In this document: positions 10,737-21,194 of the stretch, piece after piece | Layout: every line of letters begins with the position of its first letter | Position numbering within the stretch: position 1 is the first letter of the stretch | Source: Lactifluus volemus | Lineage: Eukaryota; Basidiomycota; Agaricomycetes; Russulales; Russulaceae | Assembly: GCA_022376515.1 (NCBI GenBank) | Contig: WTXI01000326.1 | Location: forward strand, 1 to 38,976 | Length of the DNA: 38,976 nt | Reading direction: 5' to 3' | The notes under the pieces: generated by a model | Told to the model about the DNA's origin: nothing | The model's database searches: none | Seen by the model: only the letters and a program-made list of their open reading frames with translations | Program-made: the position numbers and the translations under genes

Positions 10737-12750
10737 CTAGGTACTGCCTTGAGGGATGTCATCGAAGGAACTTCCCAATGAGCTAGATACTGAATTGGAA
10801 AGGAGGTCGCTGAGCGTGCCACCTGGGAGCATGGTACTGTCTTGAGGGATGTCATCGAAGGAACTTTCTAACGAGCTGGATACTGAATTGGAAAGGAGTT
10901 CGCTGAGCGTGCCACCTGGGAGCATGGTACTGCTTTGAGGGCCGTTATTGAAGGAAGTACTTAACGAGCTGGATACTGAGTCGGAAAGGGTGTCGCTGAG
11001 GATTCCACCTGAGAGCATACGGAGCTCGGGATAATCCCATAATGGATCCAACGAGTGAGCCATATCTGTCGGTGATGTGCCAACGGAAAAGGAGCCGTCT
11101 TCTGTGCCACTTGTCGACGAGCTGCGTGGTGGAAGGAAGAGGGAATCATCGGACATACCATCAGAGACGCTCTCTGACCGGTCACTGGCAGGGTGCATGG
11201 GGACTCTGCTCCTAAGTCCAGGTGGGGACGTTTCAGTGGCGGTGCAGCAACACTGGCATCGGGGGAGATGTTCTCCTTGTTTCCATCACCTGAGCCATTG
11301 GGGGAACGCTTCCTCTTACTTCCTGATGAGTGCGACGAGCCGTTGTTCTCGAGGTCGATAAGCGTGCCTCCGCGCCTGTACAGAGGCGCGTCCGAGTCTC
11401 TGGCACCTAGCGCCAGTGGGTATTAGTTTGTTAACAATTACGATGTTCCGAATTACTACACACCTTCAGTTGTGCACTGAGTCTGTCTACGCTCGTTATC
11501 GCTGGCCATGTCGAAGTAGCACGTTTTTTCAGTCACAGCAACCAATAGTCTGTTCATCTCACTCGCGGTGTGAATCTTGGACAGCGTTGTAGGTGGCATT
11601 GCCAATGGCCAACCACGGATTACTACATTGTGGCGATCGGGGATACCCTTTGACCAAGCAGTCCAGTCCAAACGGAATGATTCCCGTTTGGTCAAATCAC
11701 CTGTGGATCTAAGTTTCAGGGTAGATCGAGGACGCATTTGTCGAAACACTTACTGTACATCTTCTTGAACATCCCCATAATTACATACTTGGTCGCCGTT
11801 TTCGTATCACCACTACATTCGTCTGACGCAATGCGTCGTATGACACCTAGTATCGCTGTCAGAGAGCGGTGGACATATCTGATTGATTATTGACTTACCG
11901 TTCATACCAGCACGATTTGTTACGAATGCGTCGAGGTGCTTTGCGAGTCTTGTCGGTTCGAACCTCAGGTATTGAGAGATAAAGTCACATCCCCCTTCAG
12001 ACAGCAGGACGGTTTGGGGACAGGAACGGTCGACTTGATCGCGGCTGCCGAGAACAATGTATTCAAAGCCGCTTCGTGAGTTCAAATGCTCGAGCTGTGC
12101 AGATCGAGACTGAGACAATCAATGGCTGAGAGCAGAAGGGTGACTGACCTCATCGCCAATCCTTTCCATCGTTGACCGGATATCTTGCGCATTGAGATTT
12201 CGCTTGCCAACGACTCCCGTATCCCTACGGTCACGGTCCTCTTGCAGTAGTGTGATCAGAGTGTCTTGGTCGTCCTTCGAAAGGCTCTTATACCCGTTCG
12301 AGTCTTTGTTTTGCTTTAACTCGTTCATGATCCGGATAGCATCAGCTATCAGCACGCCATCGCTCTCATTCCCTAAGAGTGGAAGTATTAGGCCGATGCT
12401 GCAGCAAAGTACATATACTCACATCTTCCGTCCTCCACACGTGCGGAACAGAATCGATATGCGTTCTGTATGGAGGGGCGTCGGCGACCCTTAAATATAC
12501 GCCCGCCCAAGTGAACGTAGCTGCATGCTTGTTTGAAACCGATGCCAGTTTCAGCGGCTAACCCCTCAATAATGTCGTCAATCTGGTCTATAGCGACGTC
12601 AACAGCGGCCTTGATTTTCACTTTCCTGGCGAGTTTATGCTCCTTTTCCTGTGCACGTTGCTCATCGCTTTTACGGGCTCGCTCAGAACACGAAGGTGCA
12701 TTTGTCCCCGCTCCGGGACGGCTAGTAGGTGGGATGGTAATAGTGGACAT
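10737..12750 (-). CDS. conserved agaricomycete protein of unknown function, carried by the KDZ element
   Basis: Six exons join in frame: 12423-12750, 12149-12372, 11908-12109, 11754-11846, 11464-11700, and from 11406. The N-terminal third is helical and basic (KIKAAVDVAID, RRRPSIQNA). A middle block reads SLSKDDQDTLITLL, and a block with GESFRLDW-like character and VVIRGWPLAMP follows; then a nuclear-localisation-like KRKRSPNG/KRPH tail. From memory this arrangement matches a widespread uncharacterised family in mushroom genomes. The strict frame ends at 10961 (509 residues). A different frame, Ser-rich with three 31-residue repeats, continues to 10737, and one extra base in the C-run at 11199-11202 would connect them. 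The function is unknown; a nuclear role with the transposase is inferred only from cargo position. Confidence 0.7.
10742..11020 (-). repeat. three 93-bp in-frame tandem repeats
   Basis: Three consecutive 93-bp units each encode about 31 residues of the form LPGGTLSDLLSNSVSSSL plus SSFDDIPQ. Substitutions among the units mostly keep the encoded pattern, which favours the frame ending at 10737 over the one ending at 10961 as the real coding frame. Confidence 0.75.
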
Positions 12751-13061
12751 GACAAGGGTCGGAGGCGTTGAACGCAGTAGAGTGGAACGAAGCCTGAGGG
12801 AAGTACACAGCGTGGTGTCTAGGAAATACGATGTATAGTACGCATCGCCGGTAATTTTTATAGGGGAGGAACGAGAATCATCAACAAAAAAACGCGAGGC
12901 ATGGAGAATCATCAACGAAAAACGCGGTGCATTCAGGTTGTAGAAGATCATCAACCAAAAAAAACGCGCTGTAACACGCGTAAGGATAGTGAGTGACAGC
13001 ACGTAAATAAACGAATATAGGAATGGACAAACGACTTACCGTTGCAACTGCGCCAGCTCCG

Positions 13062-14011
13062 TCACTGCATTAGGAAGGCCAATGCCTTTGATGTGCCGCG
13101 GTTAAAGCCCAAGGCAATCAGGGCAGCTTCGTGTGAAGAACGTGCCACATTATGGTACACGTCTTGGATCTTGATCACGATAGTGTCGCGCTCACCTAAT
13201 GCAGCAAGTAAATCACGCACATCCGAAGGAAGTTTTACCACAAGTGGATTGGGGCTGCCTAGATATGTGCGCAAAGAGTGCGAAGGGGAGGGCGGCGTCA
13301 CTGGTGATGGGTCGTCATCGCTCAGGCGCATTGATGAGAGTTGGGAGTGGACAGGATCAAATGGCAAATGTGTGTTTGTTGAGGTGGGTGCAATGAGACG
13401 CGGTGTGGGGGAGGCGGCCAATGCATTATTTACCACTTCGGCGGAGAGACCTCGGCTTTCTGGCTCGTAGAGAGGAGGGATATCACGAACACTCGGGCTG
13501 ATGAGTGATTTGGTGGTTGTTTCTGACTCGAGTCGAACATTGGCAAAATACTTGGATTTGTGGGCGCGAGTTCGAAAGTCTCGAAGATATGCAATACCTA
13601 ATTGGCGCAAACAGACCTCTTGAATATCCGAAATTGCTGGTGAGAAGATTTTGATTTGAAAGATCTCGCTGTACATAAGCCGAACGTTGCGCTCATTCAG
13701 TGTGAGCGCAGACACTGGTAGTTGCGCCAATCTGGGTTCCTGTTCTCCTTGAAAAGCAACGAGTATGCACCCAACGCCACAGCACCGTTCAAGTTCAGAT
13801 ATCTGCGGTGTATGGTGAACGTAACAAGAATAAGACACTGAGTTTATTGTCAGACTCGGAGGTGATGAACTCGTACCAGATCCCTGATGTTAGTAATTAG
13901 TTGTTCTCTGGTCTCCTTCCTATGCTTTGTGCTTCGGATGAACCCAGAGTGGAACCCCGCATTAGCAGGGGGGATCGTCAATTTATCGTTTCTCAGAGGT
14001 GTACTGGGCAT
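13062..14011 (-). CDS. unrecognised 287-residue protein, second cargo gene of the KDZ element
   Basis: Three exons (13877-14011, 13716-13837, 13062-13668) join with GT-AG introns of 39 and 47 nt into one open frame of 287 residues. The start is ATG 14011 (MPSTPLRNDK). The first half is mixed alpha/beta-like with ALGAYSLLFKENRNPDW and a block containing VCLRQLGIAYLRDF. The middle is Pro/Ser-rich and disordered-looking (PSPVTPPSPSHS). A conserved-looking C-terminal domain includes LPSDVRDLLAALGERD and EAALIALGFNRG. I recognise no family. It lies between the other two element genes, on the same strand, about 310 bp upstream of the conserved-family gene. The exon model is my own reading; an additional intron is possible. 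Confidence 0.6.
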
Positions 14012-15265
14012 TACGGGGGAGCGAGGACCTCAACTGGTCGCAAGGAGTCATGCCTTTTTATGTACAATGTCATTGCGACAATGGTATCTGGTATACTATG
14101 TTGATCCCGACAGCAGATAGATGTATGTGGTCGCACTAACAAGTGAGGTAGTCAATATGATATAAATGGCTGAGGTCTTGCAACGTGTAAGTGGGGACCC
14201 CCCTCTGAACAATTGAGGTCGGTGTTATGAAAATTGCGTGTTCTAGAAATGAGCTGATATAGATATTACGTTCTGTATATGTTACTTCGATGTTATCATT
14301 GTCTACTCATGGTAATTAAGTGATTACTGTTCTTGCCATAATCTCCGGTCGTTTCACAAGCTCAGAGTTCTCAGGCGTGCACGAGGATTGTCCTCAGGCT
14401 GACAAGGGCAATCCCGCTGGAAAAAGGACCGGGGCTCTGATACTCGTGCACTAACTTGCACAGAACTGAGGGAGCAATTGAATTACTAGTAAGTCCAAGG
14501 CAAACACTACAATATGCGAAGGATCGTAACGAGATCGTAACCATCGATTACTGGGCACGCAAGCGGCACACCAGAGTGTGTGCCGCACTTACTGTAGCGA
14601 ATGACCAAGTTACCATCAAACTGTAATGAAGCAATAAATAATCAGATCGGAACTGAAACAATCGGATACATTAAGGCTCGATAATCATCACTATGACAAT
14701 GTACGAGGGATCGTAATGATCGATTATTGGGCACGCAAATGGCACACCAGAGTGTATGCCGCACTTGCCATCGTACTGTAGCTAATGACCAAGTTACTAT
14801 CAAACTGTAATGAAACAAAAAGTATTCAGATCGGAACTGAAAACAATCGGAAACGATAAAGCCCGATAATCACGTTGTCCTATCGTCTCGATGAAAGAGG
14901 CAAGATCCCGCCATAGACCGGCCACACATCGCACAATCGTTTCTGGGCTCTTGCATGTTTCTGACTTTGCTTCTGACGTGCCTTGTGTGCTTGCTAGTAT
15001 ATCTTGTTTCCCTGTTTCTCTCAGACTGGCTCACATGTCCTTTTGTTCGCTCACTGGCAGTACGGTAACTTGAATGCGTCTGTTCTTGCGTTTCATTGTG
15101 TTTCCAGTCCCGCCCTGGATGTGTCCTGTGTCACGCCGTGCTGCACATCGCGTGTAGAGTATTAGCTGCACTTCGCGTATGTACTAGAGTGTGTTCTGCA
15201 CTTCTGTGACGGCGTGTAACCCTCATCCTAACCGCGGCATTGTGTGGCAATTTGCTCTCGGTGGA
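14012..15265. other. intergenic region inside the KDZ element
   Basis: This lies between the 3' end of the transposase gene and the start of the 287-residue gene. It holds a two-unit tandem repeat with a hairpin at 14519-14873 and otherwise AT-richer sequence without a convincing gene. The promoter of the 287-residue gene should lie at its left edge (14012-14200). Confidence 0.5.
14519..14873. repeat. tandem duplication (about 185-bp unit) with hairpin
   Basis: Two units, about 14519-14694 and 14707-14873, share AGGGATCGTAA-like starts, GGGCACGCAA, CACCAGAGTGT, CTAATGACCAAGTTAC-like and AGATCGGAACTGAAA blocks. Unit 1 contains the inverted repeat GCGGCACAC / GTGTGCCGC at 14563-14571 and 14578-14586 with a 6-nt loop. 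Unit 2 retains only part of the stem. The role is unknown; it could be a protein-binding site or a 3'-end processing signal. Confidence 0.75.
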
Positions 15266-18200
15266 TTACACAACACTAGTATTGACAACATCGAGACTAC
15301 TAAGAAAGTCGTTCAAACGGTCTAGCTCATCGCCAATGGCATCATCCTCCTCCGCGCTGACAGGTCCTTCAGGCTCGATCTCTGAGTCGACTGCTCCGGG
15401 CTCGATGCCAACTGCTCCTATGCCACCACTTGCAAGTCCTCCCTGAATCGTGACGTCGTTTGTCTCACCGGTGATAGATTCGCGCCGACCTGTATAACTT
15501 GGTAACGCGTAGATCTTCTGGATGCGTGCACGGTGGACATTATTCTGGCGAATGCGACGTGCAAGGAAGCGACTGGCTTCCACAGCAAGGGTAGAGCCCT
15601 CTGAACGCAGACCATTGACAGCTGACCTTAGCTGCGATTCTTCCTGGCTCATCCAGTCGACCAAGCGCGAGATTTCGATATTGAGGCGTTTTCTCTCCTC
15701 CTCCGCCCGCTCAAGCTTCAAATGGTGTAGAGAAATCTGGCGATTTCGAGGATCAGCCCAAGGCTGCTGACGGATGTCGACCTGGCATTCTTGCAATAAG
15801 TCGAAGTCGGCAAGAGTATCGTACGTTGAAACGTCCTTCCAGTCCAACTGGGGGCGATTGAGATCCTTGGCAGCCTCGTTGTACTTACGGAGTGCCGCCT
15901 GTATAGCCTTACATCGAGTTTTGAGCGCCTTATTGATGTGGACACGCAATTTATATCCTGATTGCGTCAACGTCAGCTACTGAATAAACTTGTACCAAAA
16001 AAACATACCCGTTCCCGAGAGCCCCATTTTGTGAAGCTCAAATAAGCGTGCAACGACAAGGCCCTCTAGCTTGGAGAGGGCCTTTTGATATACTCTTGTT
16101 GCATAGTAACTTGCGGCCTTTTTCCATTCCTCCATGTCAGGAGTCCATCGTGTCGGAATTTTGTATGAAAGTTCGAATCTTTGAAGGGCATCTTGGATCC
16201 GTTCAAATGTTTCGAACGCGTGGTGCTTCAAGAGTGTGGCACGTTCGTTCAACCTCGATCGTGCTGACATCGAGGTGGTACAGAACGTCACGGCGGCTTC
16301 ATAGAGCTTTCTGCATGTTATTATTATACAGTCAATGCGCTGTGGAGTGTATAATTAACTTACTTCGACTCTTGATAACTGATGAGATGCTCATAGTAAT
16401 CACACGCGAACTCGTTTTCGGGGCCTTCCTTTTTACGTGACAAAAGGTAGACACGCTCCGCTTCGATATGTTGACGATAAGCTGTGTCTTCAAGGGCCTG
16501 GCCAGATTGAAAAGCGGCGATAGCACGGGGGGCTTCATCGAGAATTTGAGTGACTTGTTTGTAGTTCCCATAAAGGAAAGCCGCTTGACAAAAGGAGATC
16601 AGCCTGGAAATAACAGAAGGGACCCTGAAACGCACAGAGTTCTTGGTATTTATCATCATCATGTTGTCGAGCATATAGGTCGATCGCTTGGTGTCGGTGA
16701 AATCGGGTTGCATATCTGGTGGTATTAGCGAGCCCATTAAACGAGGAGAAGATCCTCTCAGCTGTCTCAAGGTCTTCGATCCCGAAACCGCTGACATAGA
16801 GCGGATGGTATGAAAGTTGACAAACGCGTTTGTGTGCATAGCCGTGGAATGAGGGAATAACTAGGCGAAGTTGTTTCTCTTTCGCCTTTTCTGCAATCGA
16901 ACTCCTCATGACAGTTTGCGTGAATGAGCACCCAATGTCATAACCGAGTCCTGGCCTGGCCGGAAACACATCGAGCACCTTATTGACTACTGAGAGTGGG
17001 TATTTAGCACTGCGGTCATAGTTAGTGTCGGAAAAAACCAAAAGCATGTTCGTACAGTTCGCCACTTGATACCATATCGCATATCCACCAGATGAGGCCG
17101 TGTCGGCAGGCAGATAAAAAAATACCAGTTTCGCGATATATGGACCACATTCGTTTGAGGTTGTCACTCTGTGCGGCCTTCCATCGCTCTGTGCAAGTCG
17201 TCTGTTCTTCATCTCCATCAGCCGGTGTGGCTTCGTGCGCGTCTTTGGACCAAGAAGGTGTATCATCTGTGTCGGAATGACTGGCGCCAGAAAACAGCTG
17301 TACTTCGAGATCAGTATCGCCCTTGAACACACATTCCACCACGCACAGGTTTCTTCGATGAGCGTAGCGACTTTGGCTTCACATCGTGTTTAAATAGATC
17401 CACCAGCCCCTCTGATATATAGTAGTCGCTTGCAAACTCCCGCGTCTCAGAATTGAGGCCTTCCCGCCGACGGATACGCTTCAGAGATTGGTTTCCATCA
17501 AGCACCCCCATGAGGGACACTTCCAATGGCGATTCGTCAGGAAGCTGATTGAAATTCGGATTAGAACAACGGTGCACCCGGAAATAAGAGAATAACATTA
17601 GTAACCTCATTCTGACAACATGGACAAGAGTGCCTGACACGCCAATCAGGACCTGTCCTCTCCAAGACGTCTAGAAGGCGATTCTCCACGCCCCGTCTGA
17701 TTTTGAGGTAAACGTCGAATGTGTTGGAGAAGTGCCAATAGTACGAGCGGTGATATGTCAACTACAGTCATTAGTACTCTCTGCGTGTCTGCATTGATGT
17801 GGTAATGCATAACCTACATTGTGATAGTCACAAATTGAGCGAATCCACGCCTGTTTACTGAGGCGCGGCTGGCGAATGAAGAGCTGGTGATATATCTCCA
17901 AGGTCCGGAGAGAGATTGCGAAAGAAATGTTCAATGGTGACGAGCTGAGGCACCCTTGCCGCAGGAGATTCATGTTAGGATACACACACCCCGGTATCTG
18001 AACAAAGGTGCGTGAATAGGAGAAATCTGACAAGTACTCACCATTATTGCGTCGCTGTGAGAGTAGTTGATCCTAGTAAAGCCACATACCGAAGACGTCA
18101 ATATAGAGGAGCTGGAAATGTCCCAAGTCATCCCCTGTATTTGGATTGCGTGAATGCGAGTTGTCACACTCATGGAACTTGAAATCCAAGTATGCATCAA

Positions 18201-18816
18201 CGAGGGAGGGTAGCTGTTCGTCCCACCTTGATTGTTGTAGGTGGAGCCGCATTGTCCATGTTTGAGATCTGTTATAGTTTCGCGTACTGAAAGAACCAGG
18301 TTAATGGGCAGGGGAATGAACACAAGATCAACTCACCGCCCAAGGTACTCTGATAAGTGCTCTGTCTCGCCGCCCTCGCCAGAAATCTGCATTTCTGTGT
18401 CCAGGGGTCCCCCCATGTCATCGTCAAACCAGAGACCCTCATCCATGACACCTGTTGGTCCACCGGTGGCTTCATCACCTGTGCCACCCGTCATTTGGTC
18501 GAGTGCACGTTTACTTCCAGTGGAGAGGTCTAATGAAGTTGGCCATCTGAGAACAGATCCAGGTAGCGGTCAACATACTTTCATAAGCTTGTTTCCGCCG
18601 GCTAGCCAATGCAGTGTTGAGCCTCATCTGGCTTTTCTCATCCAGAAGGCGGCTTCGACCTTGAGGGAGCAATTCCGACAGTCCCGGGCGTGTGCGCCCA
18701 TCCCGACGGCCAACAGGTGCGATAGACACATACACCTTACCCTTTGCACCCTGGCTCAGTTCGGATTTAAAACGTTTGGAGGGTCGAGCATGATCGCGGA
18801 TACTAGGACGGGGCAT
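15266..18816 (-). CDS. KDZ (Kyakuja-Dileera-Zisupton) superfamily transposase
   Basis: Eleven exons join in frame with GT-AG introns of about 46-63 nt: 18579-18816, 18337-18529, 18090-18286, 17818-18026, 17606-17761, 17347-17544, 17056-17297, 16636-17009, 16364-16583, 16009-16310, 15266-15957. All phases agree and give 1,006 residues without a stop. An N-terminal region (SRWDEQLPSLVDAYL) precedes a small Cys cluster, HSCPCC, near residue 324. KDZ core motifs follow: LDGNQSLKR (346-354), ACRHG (460-464), GYDIGCSF (about 500-507), FHGYAHKRVCQ (about 532-542) and GIEDLETAERIFS (about 554-566). The acidic residues in these motifs are the likely RNase H-fold catalytic set. A helical C-terminal region ends in an acidic tail. 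The enzyme should excise and integrate the element that carries it. The start at 18816 is supported by duplication of this segment in both arms. Confidence 0.9.
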
Positions 18817-18873
18817 ATGTGAGGGACAGCGGTGGGGGGAAGGATTGAACAACAGCGCTTCTTTGGGACCTTC

Positions 18874-18883
18874 GTATAAAAAA
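18874..18883 (-). promoter_or_regulatory. TATA-like element of the transposase gene
   Basis: GTATAAAAAA on the plus strand (TTTTTTATAC on the minus strand) lies about 60 bp upstream of the transposase ATG at 18816. It is repeated in inverted orientation at 10093-10102. Confidence 0.5.
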
Positions 18884-19107
18884 GATGCACTAACAAAGGT
18901 GTGCAAACAAAGACGTGTGAACGAATAAACAGAAACGAGGATCCATGACGGAGATTATGCGGGAAAAGGGAATGTGGCTTGACAGATTAGGCATTGCCCA
19001 GGGTAGCAGCTGGAGAGACCGGACCGATGGCGCAGTACACTAGAAGGAAGAGTGGAACACACCGGTACTCCATTGCAGCGATACAGTGCACAGGGATGCA
19101 GGGAAGG

Positions 19108-19840
19108 GACCCAGTGATCCCGCCCAGCGTGACTAGGCGCAGTGGCGCAACGTGGAGACAGAGGCGATCTCACGCAAGGTGCAATGATGAAATATGCACG
19201 CGCAGGGAGAGCGAGCATATAAACCAGCAGGAGGAGCAATAGGAGGGCAGAGGAGGAAGGAACGGACGACGTGATGAGGCTCAGCGGCACCCCCACTGCA
19301 GGGAGGCAATAAAGAAACAGGAGCAGGGAAGGTACACTATGTCGAGACGCAGCGGCGTGCGCGTGGCATGGAGGAAAGAAGCACCAGGAGCGTAGAAAAT
19401 TTGTACTCCATCGCAGCGACAGAGTGCACAGTGATGCAGGGGAAGGACCCAGTGATCCCACCCAGCATGAGGCGCAGTGGCGTGCTCTCAAGCAAGGTGC
19501 AATAATGAAATATGCACGCGCAGGGAGAGCGAGCATATAAACCAGCAGGAGGAGCAATAGGAGGGCAGAGGAGGAAGGAACGGACGACGTGATGAGGCTC
19601 AGCGGCACCCCCACTGCAGGGAGACAATAAAAGAAACAGGAGCTATGTCGAGACGCAGCGGCATGCGCGTGGCATGGAGGAAAGAAGCACCAGGAGCGTA
19701 GAAAATTTGGTACTCCATCGCAGCGACAGAGTGCACAGTGATGCAGGGGAAGGACCCAGTGATCCCACCCAGCATGACTAGGCGCAGTGGCGCAACGTGG
19801 AGAGAGAGGTGCTCTCAAGCAAGGTGCAATGATAAATGTT
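19108..19840. repeat. tandem duplication in the right arm
   Basis: The landmark GACCCAGTGATCC recurs at 19108, 19446 and 19753 (periods 338 and 307 bp), so there are two full units and a partial third. Each unit carries GGTACTCCATCGCAGCGA-like sequence, related to the inner edge of the CpG array. The left arm lacks this duplication, so it arose after the arms were last homogenised. Confidence 0.85.
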
Positions 19841-19894
19841 CACGCCAGAGAGAGCAAGAACAGAAACCATTGAAGCGACAGAGTGCACAGTGAT

Positions 19895-20760
19895 GCTGAT
19901 GAGGCGCAGCGGCGCACCCGTGGAAAAGAGAGAAGAGGAGCAACAGGAGCGCGAAAGAGGCGGGAAGGGACGCTGTGGCGAGGCGCAGCGGCGCGCGCGC
20001 GGCAGGGAGGCAAGAGAAGAAGTATGAGGGCAGAGGGAAGTGAGAAGGGGCGGTATAGCGCGGCGCAGCGACGTGCGCGCGGCAGGGAGACAACAGAATC
20101 AATAGAGAGCCAAGAGAAGCACCAGGAGCGCGGAGGAGAGAGAATGGACGCTGAGGCCAGGCGCAGCAGCGCGCGCACGGTGGGGAGGCATGAGGGGAAG
20201 CTACAAGGCAGAGAGACGCGGGAAATGGCGGTATAGCGCGGCGCAGCAACGCGCGCGCAGCAGGGAGATAAAGGAGCAACAATACCGCGGAAAAAAGGCG
20301 GAAGGGACGCTGTGGCCAAGCGCAGCGGCGCACGCGGCAGGGAAGCGAGAGGAGAAGCTGGAGGGCGGAGGGAAGCGAGGAGGGGCGGTATGGACCGGCG
20401 CAGCGATGTGCGCGCGGCAGGGAGACAACAGAAATAACAGGGAGAGCCGAGAGAAGCGCCAGGAGCGCGGAGGAGCGAGAGTGGACGCTATAGCGAGGCG
20501 CAGCAGCGCGCGCGCAGCGGGAAGACGTGAGGAGAGGCTAGAAGGCAGAGGGACACGGGAAAGGGCAGTATAGCGCGGCGCGCCGATGCGCGAGCGGCAG
20601 TGAGACAACAGGAGCAATAAGACCGCCGAAGAGGCGGGAAGAGACGCTGGTCATGCGCAGCGGCGCGCGCGCGGCAGGGAGGCAAGAGGGGAGGCTGGAA
20701 GGCGGAGGGACGCGGGAATGCGCGGTGTGGCACGGCGCGACGGCGCGCGCGCATGGAGGA
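19895..20760 (-). repeat. CpG-dense subterminal array, right arm
   Basis: Reverse-complement units of the left array (GCGCAGCGGCGCGCGCGCGG followed by CAGGGAG) recur roughly every 60-110 bp. Open frames of more than 100 codons on both strands here are composition artefacts. Confidence 0.85.
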
Positions 20761-21187
20761 CGAGCAGGGAGCGGGAAAGCACGTGCGGCGGGGCCCAGCG
20801 GCGTGCAGGCAAAGAAGCGGGCGAGTAAGGACCCCAGAGAGTGCCCACAGACGGGAAACAGCGGAACGGAGCACGGAGAGCACAGTGTGATCCCTTTTAG
20901 GAACAATGGCGAGGCTGGAAGGCTGGAGCATAGGCGGACCAAGCGCCCCAGTGCGCCCCATTTCTTCTTTTGGAACAGGCGCAGTAGTCCAAATGTGGAT
21001 GGGTGGGCCAGAAGGCTGACACGGGAAAGAGAAGAAAGGGACAGTTAAGTAAGCGTACTATAAACGGAAACCGGTTGGGGCCAGCCCTATCGGCCGGGCT
21101 GGAAGGCCACATAAGGGGCCAGTTAGGTGGCGAGACCCCGTTAAAGAACCCCGGCTAAGTAGATAGGAAAATTGCGTGGTACAGGTG

Positions 21188-21194
21188 GCCCATC
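21188..21194. repeat. target-site duplication, right (GCCCATC)
   Basis: The heptamer follows the terminal GGTACAGGTG of the transposon and equals 8302-8308. The sequence after it (TGCTCCTCTTCACAATCTCC) matches copy B directly after its empty site. Confidence 0.9.

Larger units (their letters stand above)
8309..21187 (-). mobile_element. 12.9-kb KDZ-superfamily DNA transposon with long inverted arms and three genes
   Basis: The ends are perfect 10-bp inverted termini (CACCTGTACC), flanked by 7-bp direct repeats. The allelic position in copy B is uninterrupted, which fixes the boundaries. The element has inverted arms at 8309-10277 and 18699-21187, subterminal CpG-dense arrays, and three minus-strand genes: transposase 15266-18816, an unknown gene 13062-14011, and a conserved-family gene 10737-12750. 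KDZ (Kyakuja-Dileera-Zisupton) transposons are known to be expanded in basidiomycetes. The open transposase, clean termini and perfect TSD suggest a recent, possibly autonomous copy. The arms differ by about 0.5 kb because of a tandem duplication in the right arm and differences in array length. Confidence 0.9.
18699..21187 (-). repeat. right inverted arm of the KDZ element
   Basis: This is the reverse complement of the left arm over its terminal ~600 bp and its inner ~400 bp, with an array between. It is about 520 bp longer than the left arm, mainly because of the tandem duplication at 19108-19840. It contains the promoter, the start codon and about 40 codons of the transposase gene, so gene and transposon end overlap physically. 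Confidence 0.9.

Noticed and set aside
18027..18089. A frameshift in the transposase between exons 3 and 4
   Set aside because: A first attempt using an acceptor at 18055 gave a stop, but the acceptor before 18026 restores the phase and gives VFDFSYSRTF, matching the expected pattern.
18955..19818. 287-codon minus-strand frame in the right arm, and neighbouring 100-170-codon frames to 20961
   Set aside because: Its repeated blocks mirror the tandem DNA duplication, and composition and overlap with other frames mark them as array artefacts.
8309..21187. A TET/JBP oxygenase gene inside the KDZ element
   Set aside because: I looked for the HxD-type dioxygenase signature in all three gene products and between them and did not see it.
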